64,000 bases of DNA from Brienomyrus brachyistius (taxonomy: Eukaryota > Chordata > Actinopteri > Osteoglossiformes > Mormyridae), in contig NC_064548.1 of assembly GCF_023856365.1 (NCBI RefSeq), forward strand, positions 21,252,461 through 21,316,460, given 5' to 3'. Shown here piece by piece: positions 24,591 through 35,307 of the stretch. The translations under genes and the position numbers were made by a program. The notes beneath the pieces are model-generated. The model was not told the origin of the DNA. It did no database searches and saw nothing but the letters and a program-made list of their open reading frames with translations. Every line of letters begins with the position of its first letter. The first letter of the stretch is position 1.

Positions 24591-26885
24591 CACACAATGT
24601 CCATTTTAAATTTGCTTTTTGTCCTAAGTACACAGTAAGAATGAACAGTAAACCCAACCAAAAATCATTCAAACTTCATGAAAATTTACCAAAGACAGGA
24701 GATCACATGTATTTATGATCTAACAGTTGTATTCCAACAGCAAAAACATAAGAGGAGAGGCCTTTCAGTCCAGCCCTGTCACCCTTATGTTAACTCACAC
24801 TGTGTGTGAAACACTAGAATTATTTTCTTGTCAAACCCTTCCTGTACAGGACAACTGACATTAGTTTCCCAGGGAGCAGACAGTGTTCCAGAGAGTAATG
24901 AATTTGAAGCATATTGATTCTGAGGAAATGGTCCGTTTGGCTTAGGTCTCATAACCTGGGAGTTGAGCCCAAAGTCGGTGAACTTTTGACACCAAACTGA
25001 ACGTGCGACTCATATCATCACGGAAACGTTTTAATGTGATCTGTTGTACTTAGGAGCTACCAGAGCAGCTGGCCATGGGGACACAACGGCTGAGAGATCT
25101 GAACATGGCTGGGTGTCACTCTTTCCCTTGTGGTTTCGAACCCTCCGAGCCTGGCCGCAGTGCAGAGTGAACCTGGTGACCTTATCAATGATTCATGTCT
25201 AGGAGTGAGATTCAGCAAAAATGTGTGTGACTCAAGGGGTCCACAGATCAGGCATCTCCTGCTGAACTAAAGCATAAAAAGCAATGATTGGTTCAAAATT
25301 ACCTTCACCATGTGAATAAGACCAGGAACCAGGAACTTGTCTTGCATTCCCACTGCAGGAACTCAATGCCATTGTAGTCCATATATTTAGTCCCTAAAAA
25401 GAGAGTATGTACATACCAGAGTATGTACTTCTACCCTGACCAAGAACTACTTGGTGGCACTGGCTTATAGCGATAAACTTTGCTGATTAGTTCACTACAT
25501 GCACTGACCCTATTAGGAAGTTACATGGAATAGCAGGGAAAACAGATAGAGGTAGTACAGCAAAAGGTGAGCAGATGGAATTGTTTTTGTATGTTAATTG
25601 AATTAAATGCATTAATATATATATTTTTTTCTTGTATCTCTATATTTGTGCATTGAATAATTGGTTCGATAACCAACATGCTTCTCTCTGACATGCTCTG
25701 CCAGTGTGACGATCGCTGGGTAGACGGACAGGCAGGTAGCGGGCAAGGACTGCATATATAATCCCCCCCAATAACTAACAAATAGCTAATGAAACAACTT
25801 GTTAATTCTCCAGTATTTTGTGGCAGCAGTGTAGTTTCGTATGAAATGAAGTGTGAAGTTTAACCTAGAAGCCTTTCTGTGCCCCCCCCCCCCCCCCATG
25901 CTTATTTTGGATAAAGGTCACAGTTCCTTGTGGCCAGGAGCTACAGAAGTTCCCTGTTGAGACAGCCCAGGAACATCATCATTTGGCTTAGAGAAGTGAG
26001 ATATAATGACAGGAGTGAAACAGTAACGGAGGAACACAGCTCTTTGGGACCAGAGGGTGCCAGATATGCGGAAGACAGAGCAGGAAACACAGAGACAAAC
26101 ACAAGTGCGAGTGAGATCCTAATGCTCAAACCAACTGGAATAATCCTGAGAGGGCTTTGCTCTCAGGAGATAAGCCAACTTACTATTGCATCACAAACAG
26201 AGTCGGTGAAGCCTGGGAAATGCATCGCACACTTTTTTCAGACCCATATTCATCTCTTGCTAAATGTGCACAGGAGAAGATAAAACTGACCCAGTTACAT
26301 TCCATAACTGGATGTTGTGGACTCTAAATGGCAGCTTTTCTGACAGCTCTGAGAGGTGAGGGTCAGAGGTTCTGCAATGAACAGGTGACACACAACTACT
26401 GAATGCTCTTGGTTGACAGAGAGAATGCTGGGTAATGTCGGTGGATTGGATTTTGTGCTTGATGGTTCCCAATCTGTAAGCACCAGAGTCCATGAAAGCC
26501 CATAAAGGCAGCATATAGTTTGGATGAGATGCATTATTATATTCACTAGAGACTCGACCACGTCGTGAGTAATTAATACTTCTCTACGGATATCTTCTGT
26601 ACGAGGTACCTGTCATGCCCCATAATTCCTCAGGCATGATTATATTGATGGATGGAAGGCTATTTCGAATGTAAGAACATCTTTTTGGTGTTCAGTATTT
26701 TAAGCTTTTACCAGTTTCCCCAAATTCTTCCTATGTGTACTACAAAGGACTTCCTGAAGATTCATTTGCATCCACTCTCACTCTTCATATGAGCCATGAA
26801 AATACACAAAAACAATCCCTAATCATTCATATAATATGACATATTTCTTCAATTACTGAACACGCTGTCTAGCTAATGGCATGTC
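24591..26885. other. Non-coding stretch, no gene recognised
   Basis: Unique sequence with a C16 homopolymer at 25,882-25,897. The longest open frame (25,930-26,283, plus) begins with GTG and has no recognisable domain. Confidence 0.5.
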
Positions 26886-27290
26886 TTTATCAAGACCTGG
26901 TCATCCTGATTATATCAATCCCTAATTGCACTGGTTGGAAACTGGCAAGTTGTTATCAATCCTTAATCACTCAGGTTGGACAGTGGCAGGTCGTTATCAA
27001 TCCCTATCATTCTGCTTGGACACTAGCAGGTCTTTATCAATCCCTAATCACTCAGGTTGGACACTGGCAGGTCTTTATCAATCCATAATCACTCAGGTTG
27101 GACACTTGCAGGTCTTTATCAATCCCTAATCACTCAGGTTGGACACTTGCAGGTCTTTATCAATCCCTAATCACTCTGGTTGGAGACTGGCAGGTGTTTA
27201 TCAATCCCTAATCATTCTGCTTGGACACTGACGGGTCTTTATCAATCCCTAATCACCCTAGTTGGACACTGGCAGGTATTTATCAATCAC
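26886..27290 (+). repeat. Minisatellite, 41-bp unit, about 9 copies
   Basis: The unit reads TTTATCAATCCCTAATCACT, then CAGGTTGGACACTGGCAGGTC. TATCAATCC starts at 26,954, 26,995, 27,035 and 27,076, which fixes the period at 40-41 bp. Copies differ by point changes. Open frames through it are repeat translations. Confidence 0.92.
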
Positions 27291-27341
27291 TAATCCCACA
27301 TATTATCTGATGTCCATAATAGAACATTAAAACTAGAGAAG

Positions 27342-27740
27342 TTGGGTTCTTGGGCAAAGGGAACCCTAGCCTCAGGTTCCCCCCAGCTCCACATGTAGAC
27401 TGTAGAGGGGCAATTAAGTCTGGGGAATAATTTAGCTAAAATTAGGGGGGGCAAAGCTGGCCCCTGCTAAGAGAAGCAGCCTCTGCTGCTGGCCCTAACA
27501 TGTGTAATGAATCCACTGCTGAAATAGCGGTACTCATGCTGCTCTTTTCTCATGCGTATAAGTAGTTACAGAGCTCGGCCGATAATCACGCAAGCCGATT
27601 AGAATCGTTAACAGCGGTACCACGAAAAGTCGGCCCGCTCTACTTACATTAGCGTTTTCGGTAGGGACATGCTTATCTGTAGGCACTGAGCTTATAACCC
27701 TGACTGTGAGGGGGGGTTCAGTTTCAGTACAAGAACCCAA
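27342..27740. mobile_element. Putative MITE-like element with short TIRs
   Basis: TTGGGTTCTTG at 27,342-27,352 is matched by its exact reverse complement, CAAGAACCCAA, at 27,730-27,740. The 399-bp span has no coding signal. I found no clear target-site duplication, so the pair could be coincidental. Confidence 0.35.
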
Positions 27741-28574
27741 GTATGAGATAGGGAAAGGCTGGTAAAGTAGAACTTAAACTGAAGAAGTAATCTTAGGCTC
27801 TGAGACGTGTCCATTTTCTAGTTTTAGTTTGGTTTTCCTTTTTACGTTTTTTTTCCTTGTATTTGCTGTTTCTTCTTTAAAGTTTAAAGTTTAAAGGCAA
27901 ACAAAATCATACAAATACAAAATAAAACCAGACTCTGGTTTTAATGTCTATAAACCCTAATCTGTCACTTTCTTTGCCTTTAATCACACTTTCTTCTTAC
28001 CCCTGAGCAGTAATTTCTATGGTTATGTGAAGAAGCCCCTCATTCCCCATCAGACCCCCTCTTCCAAAGAAGCTGTCCTGCTCCCATCTGTGCCAAAGCA
28101 ATCAATGCCTCTGTATGACATCGCCGATGGCTTGGTGGCCCAAAGCCGACCCTCGCAGTGCAGGGTGGGAATGACAGGCAACGCCAGGCAGGTCTCTGAT
28201 GCCCTGAAGCCTCTGCTCTTCTCTCAAGGGGCACTGTCAAGTTCTGTTCTGGGTTTAATCATGAGCCCAACCTAGGCTAAGAATAGATCTTTGATGACGC
28301 TGATGCTGTCAAACTTTAATGTTCTTATATCTCACCTGCCTTTATAGTCAGTCCAGGAGTCAACACTTTGAATACATAAATAATACAACATAAACAAAAT
28401 TTCAAGTTATTCTAGCTGAAAATGACATGGCTGCTAATAGTCTATAATTTAATAACTGCTTTCCCCACTATTAACTCTATTTAGCTGAGAGATCATGTAT
28501 GTCCTGCAATCCTATAAGGCACTGTAATACTTATTTTTGGGAAGTGGTACACCATGTTCGGTCGGCCACATGGC
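27741..28574. other. Non-coding stretch with one possible exon
   Basis: Unique sequence. AGTTTAA repeats briefly near 27,879-27,894. A speculative exon at 28,011-28,191 is listed separately. Confidence 0.45.
28011..28191 (+). CDS. Possible internal coding exon, unidentified
   Basis: A long pyrimidine-rich run ends in CCCCTGAGCAG at 28,010, a good acceptor. The frame stays open for 60 residues (NFYGYVKKPLIPHQ near the start, MPLYDIADGLVAQ mid-way) to CAG followed by GTCTCT, which is a weak donor. The frame continues to a stop at 28,275. I do not recognise the peptide and found no partner exon. Chance remains the more likely explanation. Confidence 0.18.
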
Positions 28575-28880
28575 CATGACGCAGTAACCGTACTGTGTTT
28601 ACCCACGCGTTGTATCGTTGCTCCAAGACATGACGCAGTAACTGTAGTGTGTTTGCCCACATGCTGTATCATCTCTCCGAGACAGAAGTATCAGCCCCAA
28701 GCCCACCCACACGCTATACCGTCATTTGTAGACATGATGCTGTAGCAGTAGCGTGTTTGCCCACGTGTCGTACCATCACCCGCAGACATGATGCCATAAC
28801 AGTACCATGTTCACTTGCGTGTTGTATCGTCACTCCCAGACATGATGACGTGACAGTAGTTTACCCATGTGCTCTACTTT
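28575..28880 (+). repeat. Minisatellite, 54-bp unit, about 5-6 copies
   Basis: AGACATGATGC...GTGTTTGCCCACGTG...GTATCGTC recurs; CATGA(C/T) starts at 28,575, 28,629, 28,733, 28,787 and 28,841, giving a 54-bp step with one more diverged unit near 28,680. Open frames crossing it are repeat translations. Confidence 0.85.
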
Positions 28881-29614
28881 AACTCATGTGTAGTTTTTGC
28901 TAGGCTTAAGCAGGAAATTAGCAAGTAATATTTGTGAGCTCTTCTGTCACTTTTTGGCATTGTGTTGCTAAATATTTACCCAAAAAGCTCACAGCCGTCT
29001 GTGTTCTACTGAGTTCTAACCCTCTGTGCAAATGGCAGCAATCTTGAGCCGGTTGTTTACACTGCCAATCCAATTAGGCTATGGTTCTGCCTTGACATTA
29101 ACTCGCCAAGGTATGTTTCAAATTTTTTATGTGTCATTCCCTTCTCACTGGTGTTTTCCCCATTTTTCCACCTCCATAGTCCCCTTCAGCTTTGCTTAAA
29201 TGCAAAGCCGACACATTCCGTTATACATTGTACAGCCAACGCTCACTTTTATACAAAGGTAGCAGATATTGCTACTATTTTTAGTATTCTGCAGGTTTTA
29301 ACAGGAAAACTGAACTTCCATGAAACAGGCAAAAGGAAAAATGTTACATGCAGTCCCCTCCCTGATCTTCTCTTGTCTCCAATCCAGACCCTTGACACCA
29401 AGGTACTTGCTAGTATCTTTAGATACTGAGGCTTCTGATAACCGACAAAGACACTGGAGATTTATATTAGACTTATACGGGCTGTGAAGAATGCCAAGAT
29501 ACTATGTTGTATTTTGGTGTGTTCTGCTCCTCTGTCAGGGTGGCGGCCAGCAGCTTGTCCAACAGAGTTTCTTGAGGTTTCTTGGTAACAGTGGGGCCAT
29601 CGTGACGCCAAAGG
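28881..29614. other. Non-coding stretch, no gene recognised
   Basis: Unique sequence between two minisatellites. No convincing exon. Confidence 0.5.
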
Positions 29615-29814
29615 CGACCCACACAACCTGAGTAACACGACCCACACAACCTGAGTAACACGACCCACACAACCTGAGTAACACGACCCACACAACCTGA
29701 GTAACACGACCCACACAACCTGAGTAACGTGACCCACACAACCTGAGTAACACGACCCACACAACCTGAGTGACACGACCCACACAACCTGAGTAACACG
29801 ACCCACACAACCTG
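29615..29814 (+). repeat. Minisatellite, 23-bp unit, 9 copies
   Basis: CGACCCACACAACCTGAGTA plus ACA repeats nine times with very few differences (one GTG for ACG, one GTGAC for GTAAC). Because 23 is not a multiple of 3, all minus-strand frames cycle through similar Cys/Gly/Val-rich peptides; none is a gene. Confidence 0.97.
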
Positions 29815-30313
29815 TGGCTCAGAAGTAGCAGAGGTCTCAAAGGAGTTATGGCCACGGTCCTTCAGTTCTTCTGATTCCCCAAACTGCATGTCTAGGAAAG
29901 GGGCTGCTGGCAGCTTCCACCTGAGCAGCAAAATCTGAGGGTAGCGAATCTGTGTCAGAGAAGCATAACTCCATGGAGAATGCCTTGAGATTGTATAGGG
30001 GGGTATTAATTAAAAAGAGTCAGTCCACTTGCAAACTTGAGCAGTAATGCTGGGCATGAAGCACTCTGCAGGAAAAAAAAAGCTAATAATTATTATGGGA
30101 AAAATGGAGAATCTATGAAACTAGTTTAAAGAGCACTGGACTTCTTTAAACATAAGACTAGAGCACTATAAATGGTGTGTGAGAAATTCAAACTGGATGG
30201 CAATGTCAGGCCTACTGCATGTGTCTCTTACTGCAGAAATGTCAGCATAATTGTAGTAATGAATGACTGGTGTTTCCATACTACAATATGGAATATCTTT
30301 ATGACACAAGTGG
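29815..30313. other. Non-coding stretch, no gene recognised
   Basis: Unique sequence with a short A run near 30,073. Confidence 0.5.
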
Positions 30314-30457
30314 AAATTTCTTGTCCAGAAAATAAAAACTCAGACTGTGATTTTCTTTAACCGACCAGTTGCATACGCTGCGACTGTGATGCTTTATACA
30401 CAACTGGCTGGTTGAAACAAAATCACAGTCTGGATTTTTACTTTGACCTGAAATTTC
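30314..30457. repeat. Long imperfect inverted repeat (foldback)
   Basis: The left arm (30,314-30,371) includes CAGACTGTGATTTTCTTTAA and CCGACCAGTTG. The right arm (30,401-30,457) includes CAACTGGCTGGTTGAAAC and AAAATCACAGTCTGG. The inner 38 bp match at roughly 85% and the loop is about 29 bp. It could be a small foldback transposon or a hairpin RNA locus; no transcription evidence is available. Confidence 0.8.
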
Positions 30458-30505
30458 ATTCTCTGCTTTATTGTCATAGTACATGTACAATGAAATTCTT
30501 TATAA
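30458..30505 (-). mobile_element. LINE-type 3' tail fragment, reverse
   Basis: Read on the minus strand: GAATTTCATTGTACATGTAC, then TATGACAATAAAGCAGAG. The TTTCATTGTAC...ATGACAATAAAG motif is the usual end of several fish LINE families. Confidence 0.5.
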
Positions 30506-30644
30506 CAGGAATGTACAACCTGCCTCTGGGAGATCAACCATCTGACGAAGTTTAGGCACAGCCCTAAATACACACAACTAATAAATATAATTAGGCCCTT
30601 ACTAGTTTAATGGTATGGCAGCAAAGAAATCTGTGGCATTTTTG

Positions 30645-30915
30645 CACAGCATTTTTGCACATATAACCTTCGCTGCTACCATACAGTAACTTAAATACTG
30701 TATCCAGACTGATACCACCGTTAATTTGCACTGTATGTTGTCTTGTCTTGTCAATCTGCACTGTTATGCTGTCCTGTCTGGACTTATGATGTTGCTCTGT
30801 CTTTGTCCTACTCTGTGTTGCACCATGGTCCTGGAGGAACGTTATCTCATTTATCTATATACTGTGTGTATGGTTGAAATGACAATAAAACCTACTTGAC
30901 TTGACTTGACTTGAA
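30645..30915 (+). mobile_element. LINE-type 3' end with TTGAC repeats
   Basis: Contains TTTTTGCACAGCATTTTTGC, TTAATTTGCACTGTATG, CACCATGGTCCTGGAGGAAC, GTTGAAATGACAATAAAACC and a terminal ACTTGACTTGACTTGACTTG. The 'GAAATGACAATAAA + short tandem repeat' ending is typical of retrotransposon 3' ends in fish. No reverse transcriptase frame is present, so this is a 5'-truncated copy. Confidence 0.65.
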
Positions 30916-30929
30916 ATTCATTAAATAAA

Positions 30930-31012
30930 CTACAGCAGACGGAACTTGAACACTGCCTGCCTGGGTTTGAGCACCAATGCCTGAGCTGTAAGGCAGCCAG
31001 GGCTGTGACAGA
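30930..31012. mobile_element. SINE/L2 fragment, low confidence
   Basis: CTGCCTGGGTTTGAGCACC and CCTGAGCTGTAAGGCAGCC resemble the 'GGATTCGAACCC...GAGCTGTGAGGCAGCAGTGC' module of vertebrate L2/SINE tails. Confidence 0.35.
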
Positions 31013-31494
31013 CTGCAACTGCTTGATGTCTCTGCACTTCCTAAAGCTTAGTCTTGTTACACTACTTCGTTTTCCTCAAACTACAGAATGCTTAGTATTT
31101 ATACAGCGCAGTGATAGGGTTAGGGTTAGGTCACCAACCTATTTGAAACTGAGAGCTACTTTACAGTTACTGAGCCAAATGAAGGGCTACCAGTTTGAAA
31201 CGGTCTAAACTTATCTGAACTTCATGTATAATACACATGTTTTATATACTTTCTTTTAGATATTGTCATTTTCAAATCAATATAAATGCAAATGTGATTA
31301 AAGAATGAGAGCAACAAGATAAAATTAAATTGTGGACGCTGCTGGTGACTTGTGCTGTTTTTAGGACATGTCCGCGGGCGAGTCATGTGGTCCTTGGGGG
31401 CTTTCTGGTGCCCGTGGGTGAGCCCTGCATTACTGTAATCCATATTCCTGTACTCTACAATGATACGTGTTTTAAAACTGCAGAGCATTAAGCA
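31013..31494. other. Unique flank of the tRNA array
   Basis: No gene or repeat recognised. The short GGGTTAGGGTTAGG at 31,117-31,130 is too short to count as telomeric. Confidence 0.5.
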
Positions 31495-31779
31495 AATTCA
31501 TTACACAAAACTCCGGAAGATCTCCGGAATGTCTCGGTACTACATAGAGTGTAGTGGTTCCATATCAAGGAAGAATCAATGTTTCTCTATTACTTAACGC
31601 TTCCTAACTAGAGTATACTCTGTTTATCTGTACAAAACAATACTTATTGCTTTCAGACTGCAGGAGACTCAGTTGATTTGATCTACTACCTTATTTTTTA
31701 TAAGGTAATCAATATTTATGCACTATATAATGACAATATTCTATAAGCACAAGGCAGGCAGTACTTCCATGAGACGAAA

Positions 31780-31852
31780 CACCCCAGATGGGACTTGAAC
31801 CCACAATCCATGGCTGAGGAGGCCAATGCCTTAGCCATTAGGTCACAGGGGA
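31780..31852 (-). pseudogene. tRNA-Arg(CCU) #1, degenerate edge copy
   Basis: The most diverged copy. The acceptor 5' strand is TCCCCTG, the D stem has an A:C mismatch, the anticodon stem is broken at its outer pair, and the loop reads CTCCTCA. It sits at the left array edge, where homogenisation is expected to be weakest. Confidence 0.7.
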
Positions 31853-32125
31853 AGAGACACAAGGGGTCTCCGGAATGTCCCTGTACTACATAGAGTGTAG
31901 TGGTTCCATATCAAGGAAGACTCAATGTTTCTCTATTACTTAACGCTTCCTAACTAGAGTATACTCAGTTTATCTGTACAAAACAATACTTATTGCTTTC
32001 AGACTGCAGGAGACTCAGTTGATTTGATCTACTACCTTATTTTTTATAAGGTAATCAGTATTTCTGCACTATATAATGACAAAATTCTATGAGCAGAAGG
32101 CGGGCACTACTTCCATGAGACGAAA

Positions 32126-32198
32126 CACCCAAGATGGGACTTGAACCCACAACCCTTGGCTTAGGAGGCCAATGCCTTATCCATTAGGCCACTGGGGC
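32126..32198 (-). tRNA. tRNA-Arg(CCU) #2, one acceptor mismatch
   Basis: The 3' acceptor strand is CTTGGGT, leaving C5:T68 unpaired. Other arms are intact; variable loop GGGTT. Confidence 0.75.
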
Positions 32199-32427
32199 AG
32201 AGACACAAGGAGCTTCCGGAATGTCCCTGTACTACATAGAGTGTAGTGGTTCCATATCAAGGAAGACTCAATGTTTCTCTATTACTTAACGCTTCCTAAC
32301 TAGAGTATACTCTGTTTATCTGTACAAAACAATACTTATTGCTTTCAGACTGCAGGAGACTCAGTTGATTTGAACTACTACCTTATTTTTTTATAAGGTA
32401 ATCAATATTTCTGCACTATATAATGAC

Positions 32428-32431
32428 AAAA
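32428..32431 (-). terminator. Distal Pol III terminator, class A spacer (example)
   Basis: TTTT on the minus strand within AGAATTTTGTC, about 42 nt beyond the 3' end of gene #3. Class A copies have only TTT directly after the gene, so this is the first run of four T. The same site recurs in nearly all class A spacers. Confidence 0.5.
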
Positions 32432-32472
32432 TTCTATGAGCTGAAGGCGGGCAGTACTTCCATGAGACGAAA

Positions 32473-32545
32473 CACCCCAGATGGGACTTGAACCCACAAT
32501 CCTTGGCTTAGGAGGCCAATGCCTTATCCATTAGGCCACTGGGGC
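32473..32545 (-). tRNA. tRNA-Arg(CCU) #3, intact reference copy
   Basis: Decodes AGG arginine codons if expressed. Read 5' to 3' on the minus strand: acceptor GCCCCAG with CTGGGGT (G1:U72 wobble); D arm GCCT-AATGGATA-AGGC; anticodon arm TTGGC-CTCCTAA-GCCAA with anticodon CCT; variable loop GGATT; T arm GTGGG-TTCAAGT-CCCAT; discriminator G. Internal promoters are visible: A box TGGCCTAATGG and B box GGTTCAAGTCC. It matches the vertebrate tRNA-Arg-CCT sequence closely. No intron and no encoded CCA. The 3' flank is GTTTCGTC, with only three T. Confidence 0.93.
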
Positions 32546-32816
32546 AGAGACACAAGGGGTCTCCGGAATGTCCCTGTACTACATAGAGTGTAGTGGTTCC
32601 ATATCAAGGAAGATTCATTGTTTCTCTATTACTTAACGCTTCCTAACTAGGGTATACTCTGTTTATCTGTACAAAACAATACTTATTGCTTTCAGACTAC
32701 AGGAGACTCAGTTGATTTGATCTACTACTTTATTTTTTATATGGTAATCAATATTTCTGGACTAATCAGGAGAATTTCTTTGACGACAAGGCAAGCAGGA
32801 CATGCATTACACGAAG

Positions 32817-32889
32817 CACCCCAGATGGGACTTGAACCCACAACCCTTGGCTTAGGAGGTCAATGCCTTATCCATTAGGCCACTGGGGC
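32817..32889 (-). tRNA. tRNA-Arg(CCU) #4, anticodon-stem mismatch
   Basis: The anticodon stem TTGAC/GCCAA has an A:C mismatch. The acceptor is intact, but the copy sits in a class B-type spacer (ATGCATTACACGAAG), so it is a mosaic. Confidence 0.7.
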
Positions 32890-33162
32890 AGAGACACAAC
32901 GAGTTTCCGGAATGTCCCTGTACTACATAGAGTGTAGTGGTTCCATATCAAGGAAGACTCAATGTTTCTCTATTACTTAACGCTTCCTAACTAGAGTATA
33001 CTCTGTTTATCTGTACAAAACAATACTTAGTTCTTTCAGACTGCAGGAGACTCAGTTGATTTGAACTACTACCTTATTTTTTTTAAGGTAATCAATATTT
33101 CTGCACTATATAATGACAAAATTCTATGAGCAGAAGGCGGGCAGCACTTCCATGAGACGAAA

Positions 33163-33235
33163 CACCCCAGATGGGACTTGAACCCACAATCCTTGGCTTA
33201 GGAGGCCAATGCCTTATCCATTAGGCCACTGGGGC
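33163..33235 (-). tRNA. tRNA-Arg(CCU) #5, intact
   Basis: Same as #3; variable loop GGATT. Confidence 0.92.
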
Positions 33236-33508
33236 AGAGACACAAGGAGTTTCCGGAATGTCCCTGTACTACATAGAGTGTAGTGGTTCCATATCAAGGA
33301 AGACTCAATGTTTCTCTATTACTTAACGCTTCCTAACTAGAGTATACTCAGTTTATCTGTACAAAACAATACTTATTGCTTTCAGACTGCAGGAGACTCA
33401 GTTGATTTGATCTACTACCTTATTTTTTATAAGGTAATCAGTATTTCTACACTATATAATGACAAAATTCTATGAGCAGAAGGCGGGCACTACTTCCATG
33501 AGACGAAA

Positions 33509-33581
33509 CACCCCAGATGGGACTTGAACCCACAACCCTTGGCTTAGGAGGCCAATGCCTTATCCATTAGGCCACTGGGGC
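33509..33581 (-). tRNA. tRNA-Arg(CCU) #6, intact
   Basis: All stems pair; variable loop GGGTT; 3' flank GTTTCGTC. Confidence 0.92.
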
Positions 33582-33848
33582 AGAGACACAAGGAGCTTCC
33601 GGAATGTCCCTGTACTACATAGAGTGTAGTGGTTCCATATCAAGGAAGACTCAATGTTTCTCTATTACTTAACGTTTCCTAACTAGAGTATACTCTGTTT
33701 ATCTGTACAAAACAATACTTATTGCTTTCAGACTTCAGGAGACTCAGTTGATTTGATCTACTACTTTATTTTTTATATGGCAATCAATATTTTTGGACTA
33801 ATCTGGAGAATTTCTTTGACGACAAGGCAAGCAGGACATGTATTACAC

Positions 33849-33852
33849 AAAA
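33849..33852 (-). terminator. Immediate Pol III terminator, class B (example)
   Basis: TTTT on the minus strand begins one base after the acceptor stem of gene #7 (GTGTTTTGTG). It recurs in all class B copies except #17, which reads GTGCTTTGTG. Confidence 0.6.
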
Positions 33853-33925
33853 CACTCCAGACGGGACTTGAACCCACAACCCTTGGCTTAGGAGGCCAAT
33901 GCCTTATCCATTAGGCCACTGAGGA
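33853..33925 (-). tRNA. tRNA-Arg(CCU)-like #7, class B, probable pseudogene
   Basis: First of class B. Acceptor TCCTCAG against CTGGAGT leaves T1:T72 and C3:A70 unpaired, while the D, anticodon and T arms remain intact (T stem GTGGG/CCCGT). TTTT follows the gene directly. The acceptor damage suggests poor maturation or charging. Confidence 0.6.
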
Positions 33926-34198
33926 AGAGACACAACGGATCTCCGGAATGTCTCTGTACTAGATAGAGTTTAGTGGTTCCATATCAAGGAAGACTCAATG
34001 TTTCTCTACTACATAATGCTTCCTAAATACAGTATACTCAGTTTATCTGTACAAAACAATACTTCGTTCTTTCAGACTGCAGGACACTGAGTTGATTTGA
34101 ACTACTACCTTATTTTTTTTAAGGTAATCAATATTTCTGCACTATATAATGACAAAATTCTATGAGCAGAAGGCGGGCAGTACTTCCATGAGACTAAA

Positions 34199-34271
34199 CA
34201 CCCCAGCTGGGACTTGAACCCACAATCCTTGGCTTAGGAGGCCAATGCCTTATCAATTAGGCCACTGGGGC
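34199..34271 (-). tRNA. tRNA-Arg(CCU) #8, D-loop and T-stem variant
   Basis: The D loop is AATTGATA, losing one G of the conserved GG. The outer T-stem pair is G:G (CCCAG). Acceptor and anticodon arms are intact. Confidence 0.6.
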
Positions 34272-34544
34272 AGAGACACAAGGAGTTTCCGGAATGTCCC
34301 TGTACTACATAGAGTGTAGTGGTTCCATATCAAGGAAGACTCAATGTTTCTCTATTACTTAACGCTTCCTAACTAGAGTATACTCAGTTTATCTGTACAA
34401 AACAATACTTAGTTCTTTCAGACTGCAGGAGACTCAGTTTATTTGAACTACTACCTTATTTTTTTTAAGGCAATCAATATTTCTGCACTATATAATGACA
34501 AAATTCTATGAGCAGAAGGCGGGCAGTACTTCCATGAGACGAAA

Positions 34545-34617
34545 CACCCCAGATGGGACTTGAACCCACAATCCTTGGCTTAGGAGGCCAATGCCTTATC
34601 CATTAGCACACTGGGGC
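34545..34617 (-). pseudogene. tRNA-Arg(CCU) #9, D stem broken
   Basis: The D stem reads TGCT against AGGC, with two mismatches, and this also alters the A box. Other arms are intact. Confidence 0.6.
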
Positions 34618-34888
34618 AGAGACACAAGGAGTTTCCGGAATGTCCCTGTACTACATAGAGTGTAGTGGTTCCATATCAAGGAAGACTCAATGTTTCTCTA
34701 TTACTTAACGCTTCCTAACTAGAGTATACTCTGTTTATCTGTACAAAACAATACTTATTGCTTTCAGACTTCAGGAGACTCAGTTGATTTGATCTACTAC
34801 TTTATTTTTTATATGGCAATCAATATTTTTGGACTAATCTGGAGAATTTCTTTGACGACAAGGCAAGCAGGACATGTATTACACAAAA

Positions 34889-34961
34889 CACTCCAGACGG
34901 GACTTGAACCCACAACCCTTGGCTTAGGAGGCCAATGCCTTATCCATTAGGCCACTGAGGA
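34889..34961 (-). tRNA. tRNA-Arg(CCU)-like #10, class B
   Basis: Duplicate of #7 at +1,036 bp, including the CCCGT T-stem strand. Confidence 0.6.
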
Positions 34962-35234
34962 AGAGACACAACGGATCTCCGGAATGTCTCTGTACTAGAT
35001 AGAGTTTAGTGGTTCCATATCAAGGAAGACTCAATGTTTCTCTACTACATAATGCTTCCTAAATACAGTATACTCAGTTTATCTGTACAAAACAATACTT
35101 CGTTCTTTCAGACTGCAGGACACTGAGTTGATTTGAACTACTACCTTATTTTTTTTAAGGTAATCAATATTTCTGCACTATATAATGACAAAATTCTATG
35201 AGCAGAAGGCGGGCAGTACTTCCATGAGACTAAA

Positions 35235-35307
35235 CACCCCAGCTGGGACTTGAACCCACAATCCTTGGCTTAGGAGGCCAATGCCTTATCAATTAGGCCA
35301 CTGGGGC
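35235..35307 (-). tRNA. tRNA-Arg(CCU) #11, D-loop and T-stem variant
   Basis: Duplicate of #8 with the same AATTGATA loop. Confidence 0.6.

Noticed and set aside
25941..26129. Minus-strand 62-codon frame with a hydrophobic, signal-peptide-like N terminus
   Set aside because: Hydrophobic start alone is weak evidence; no family, no Kozak context examined as strong, no conservation available.
25930..26283. 117-codon plus-strand frame
   Set aside because: Starts at GTG, no domain recognised, composition not convincing.
29462..29931. Three overlapping minus-strand open frames (106-152 codons) with Cys/Gly/Val repeats
   Set aside because: A 23-bp repeat with no internal stops opens all frames equally.
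31117..31130. GGGTTAGGGTTAGG, telomere-like
   Set aside because: Only about two repeats; too short to be an interstitial telomere.
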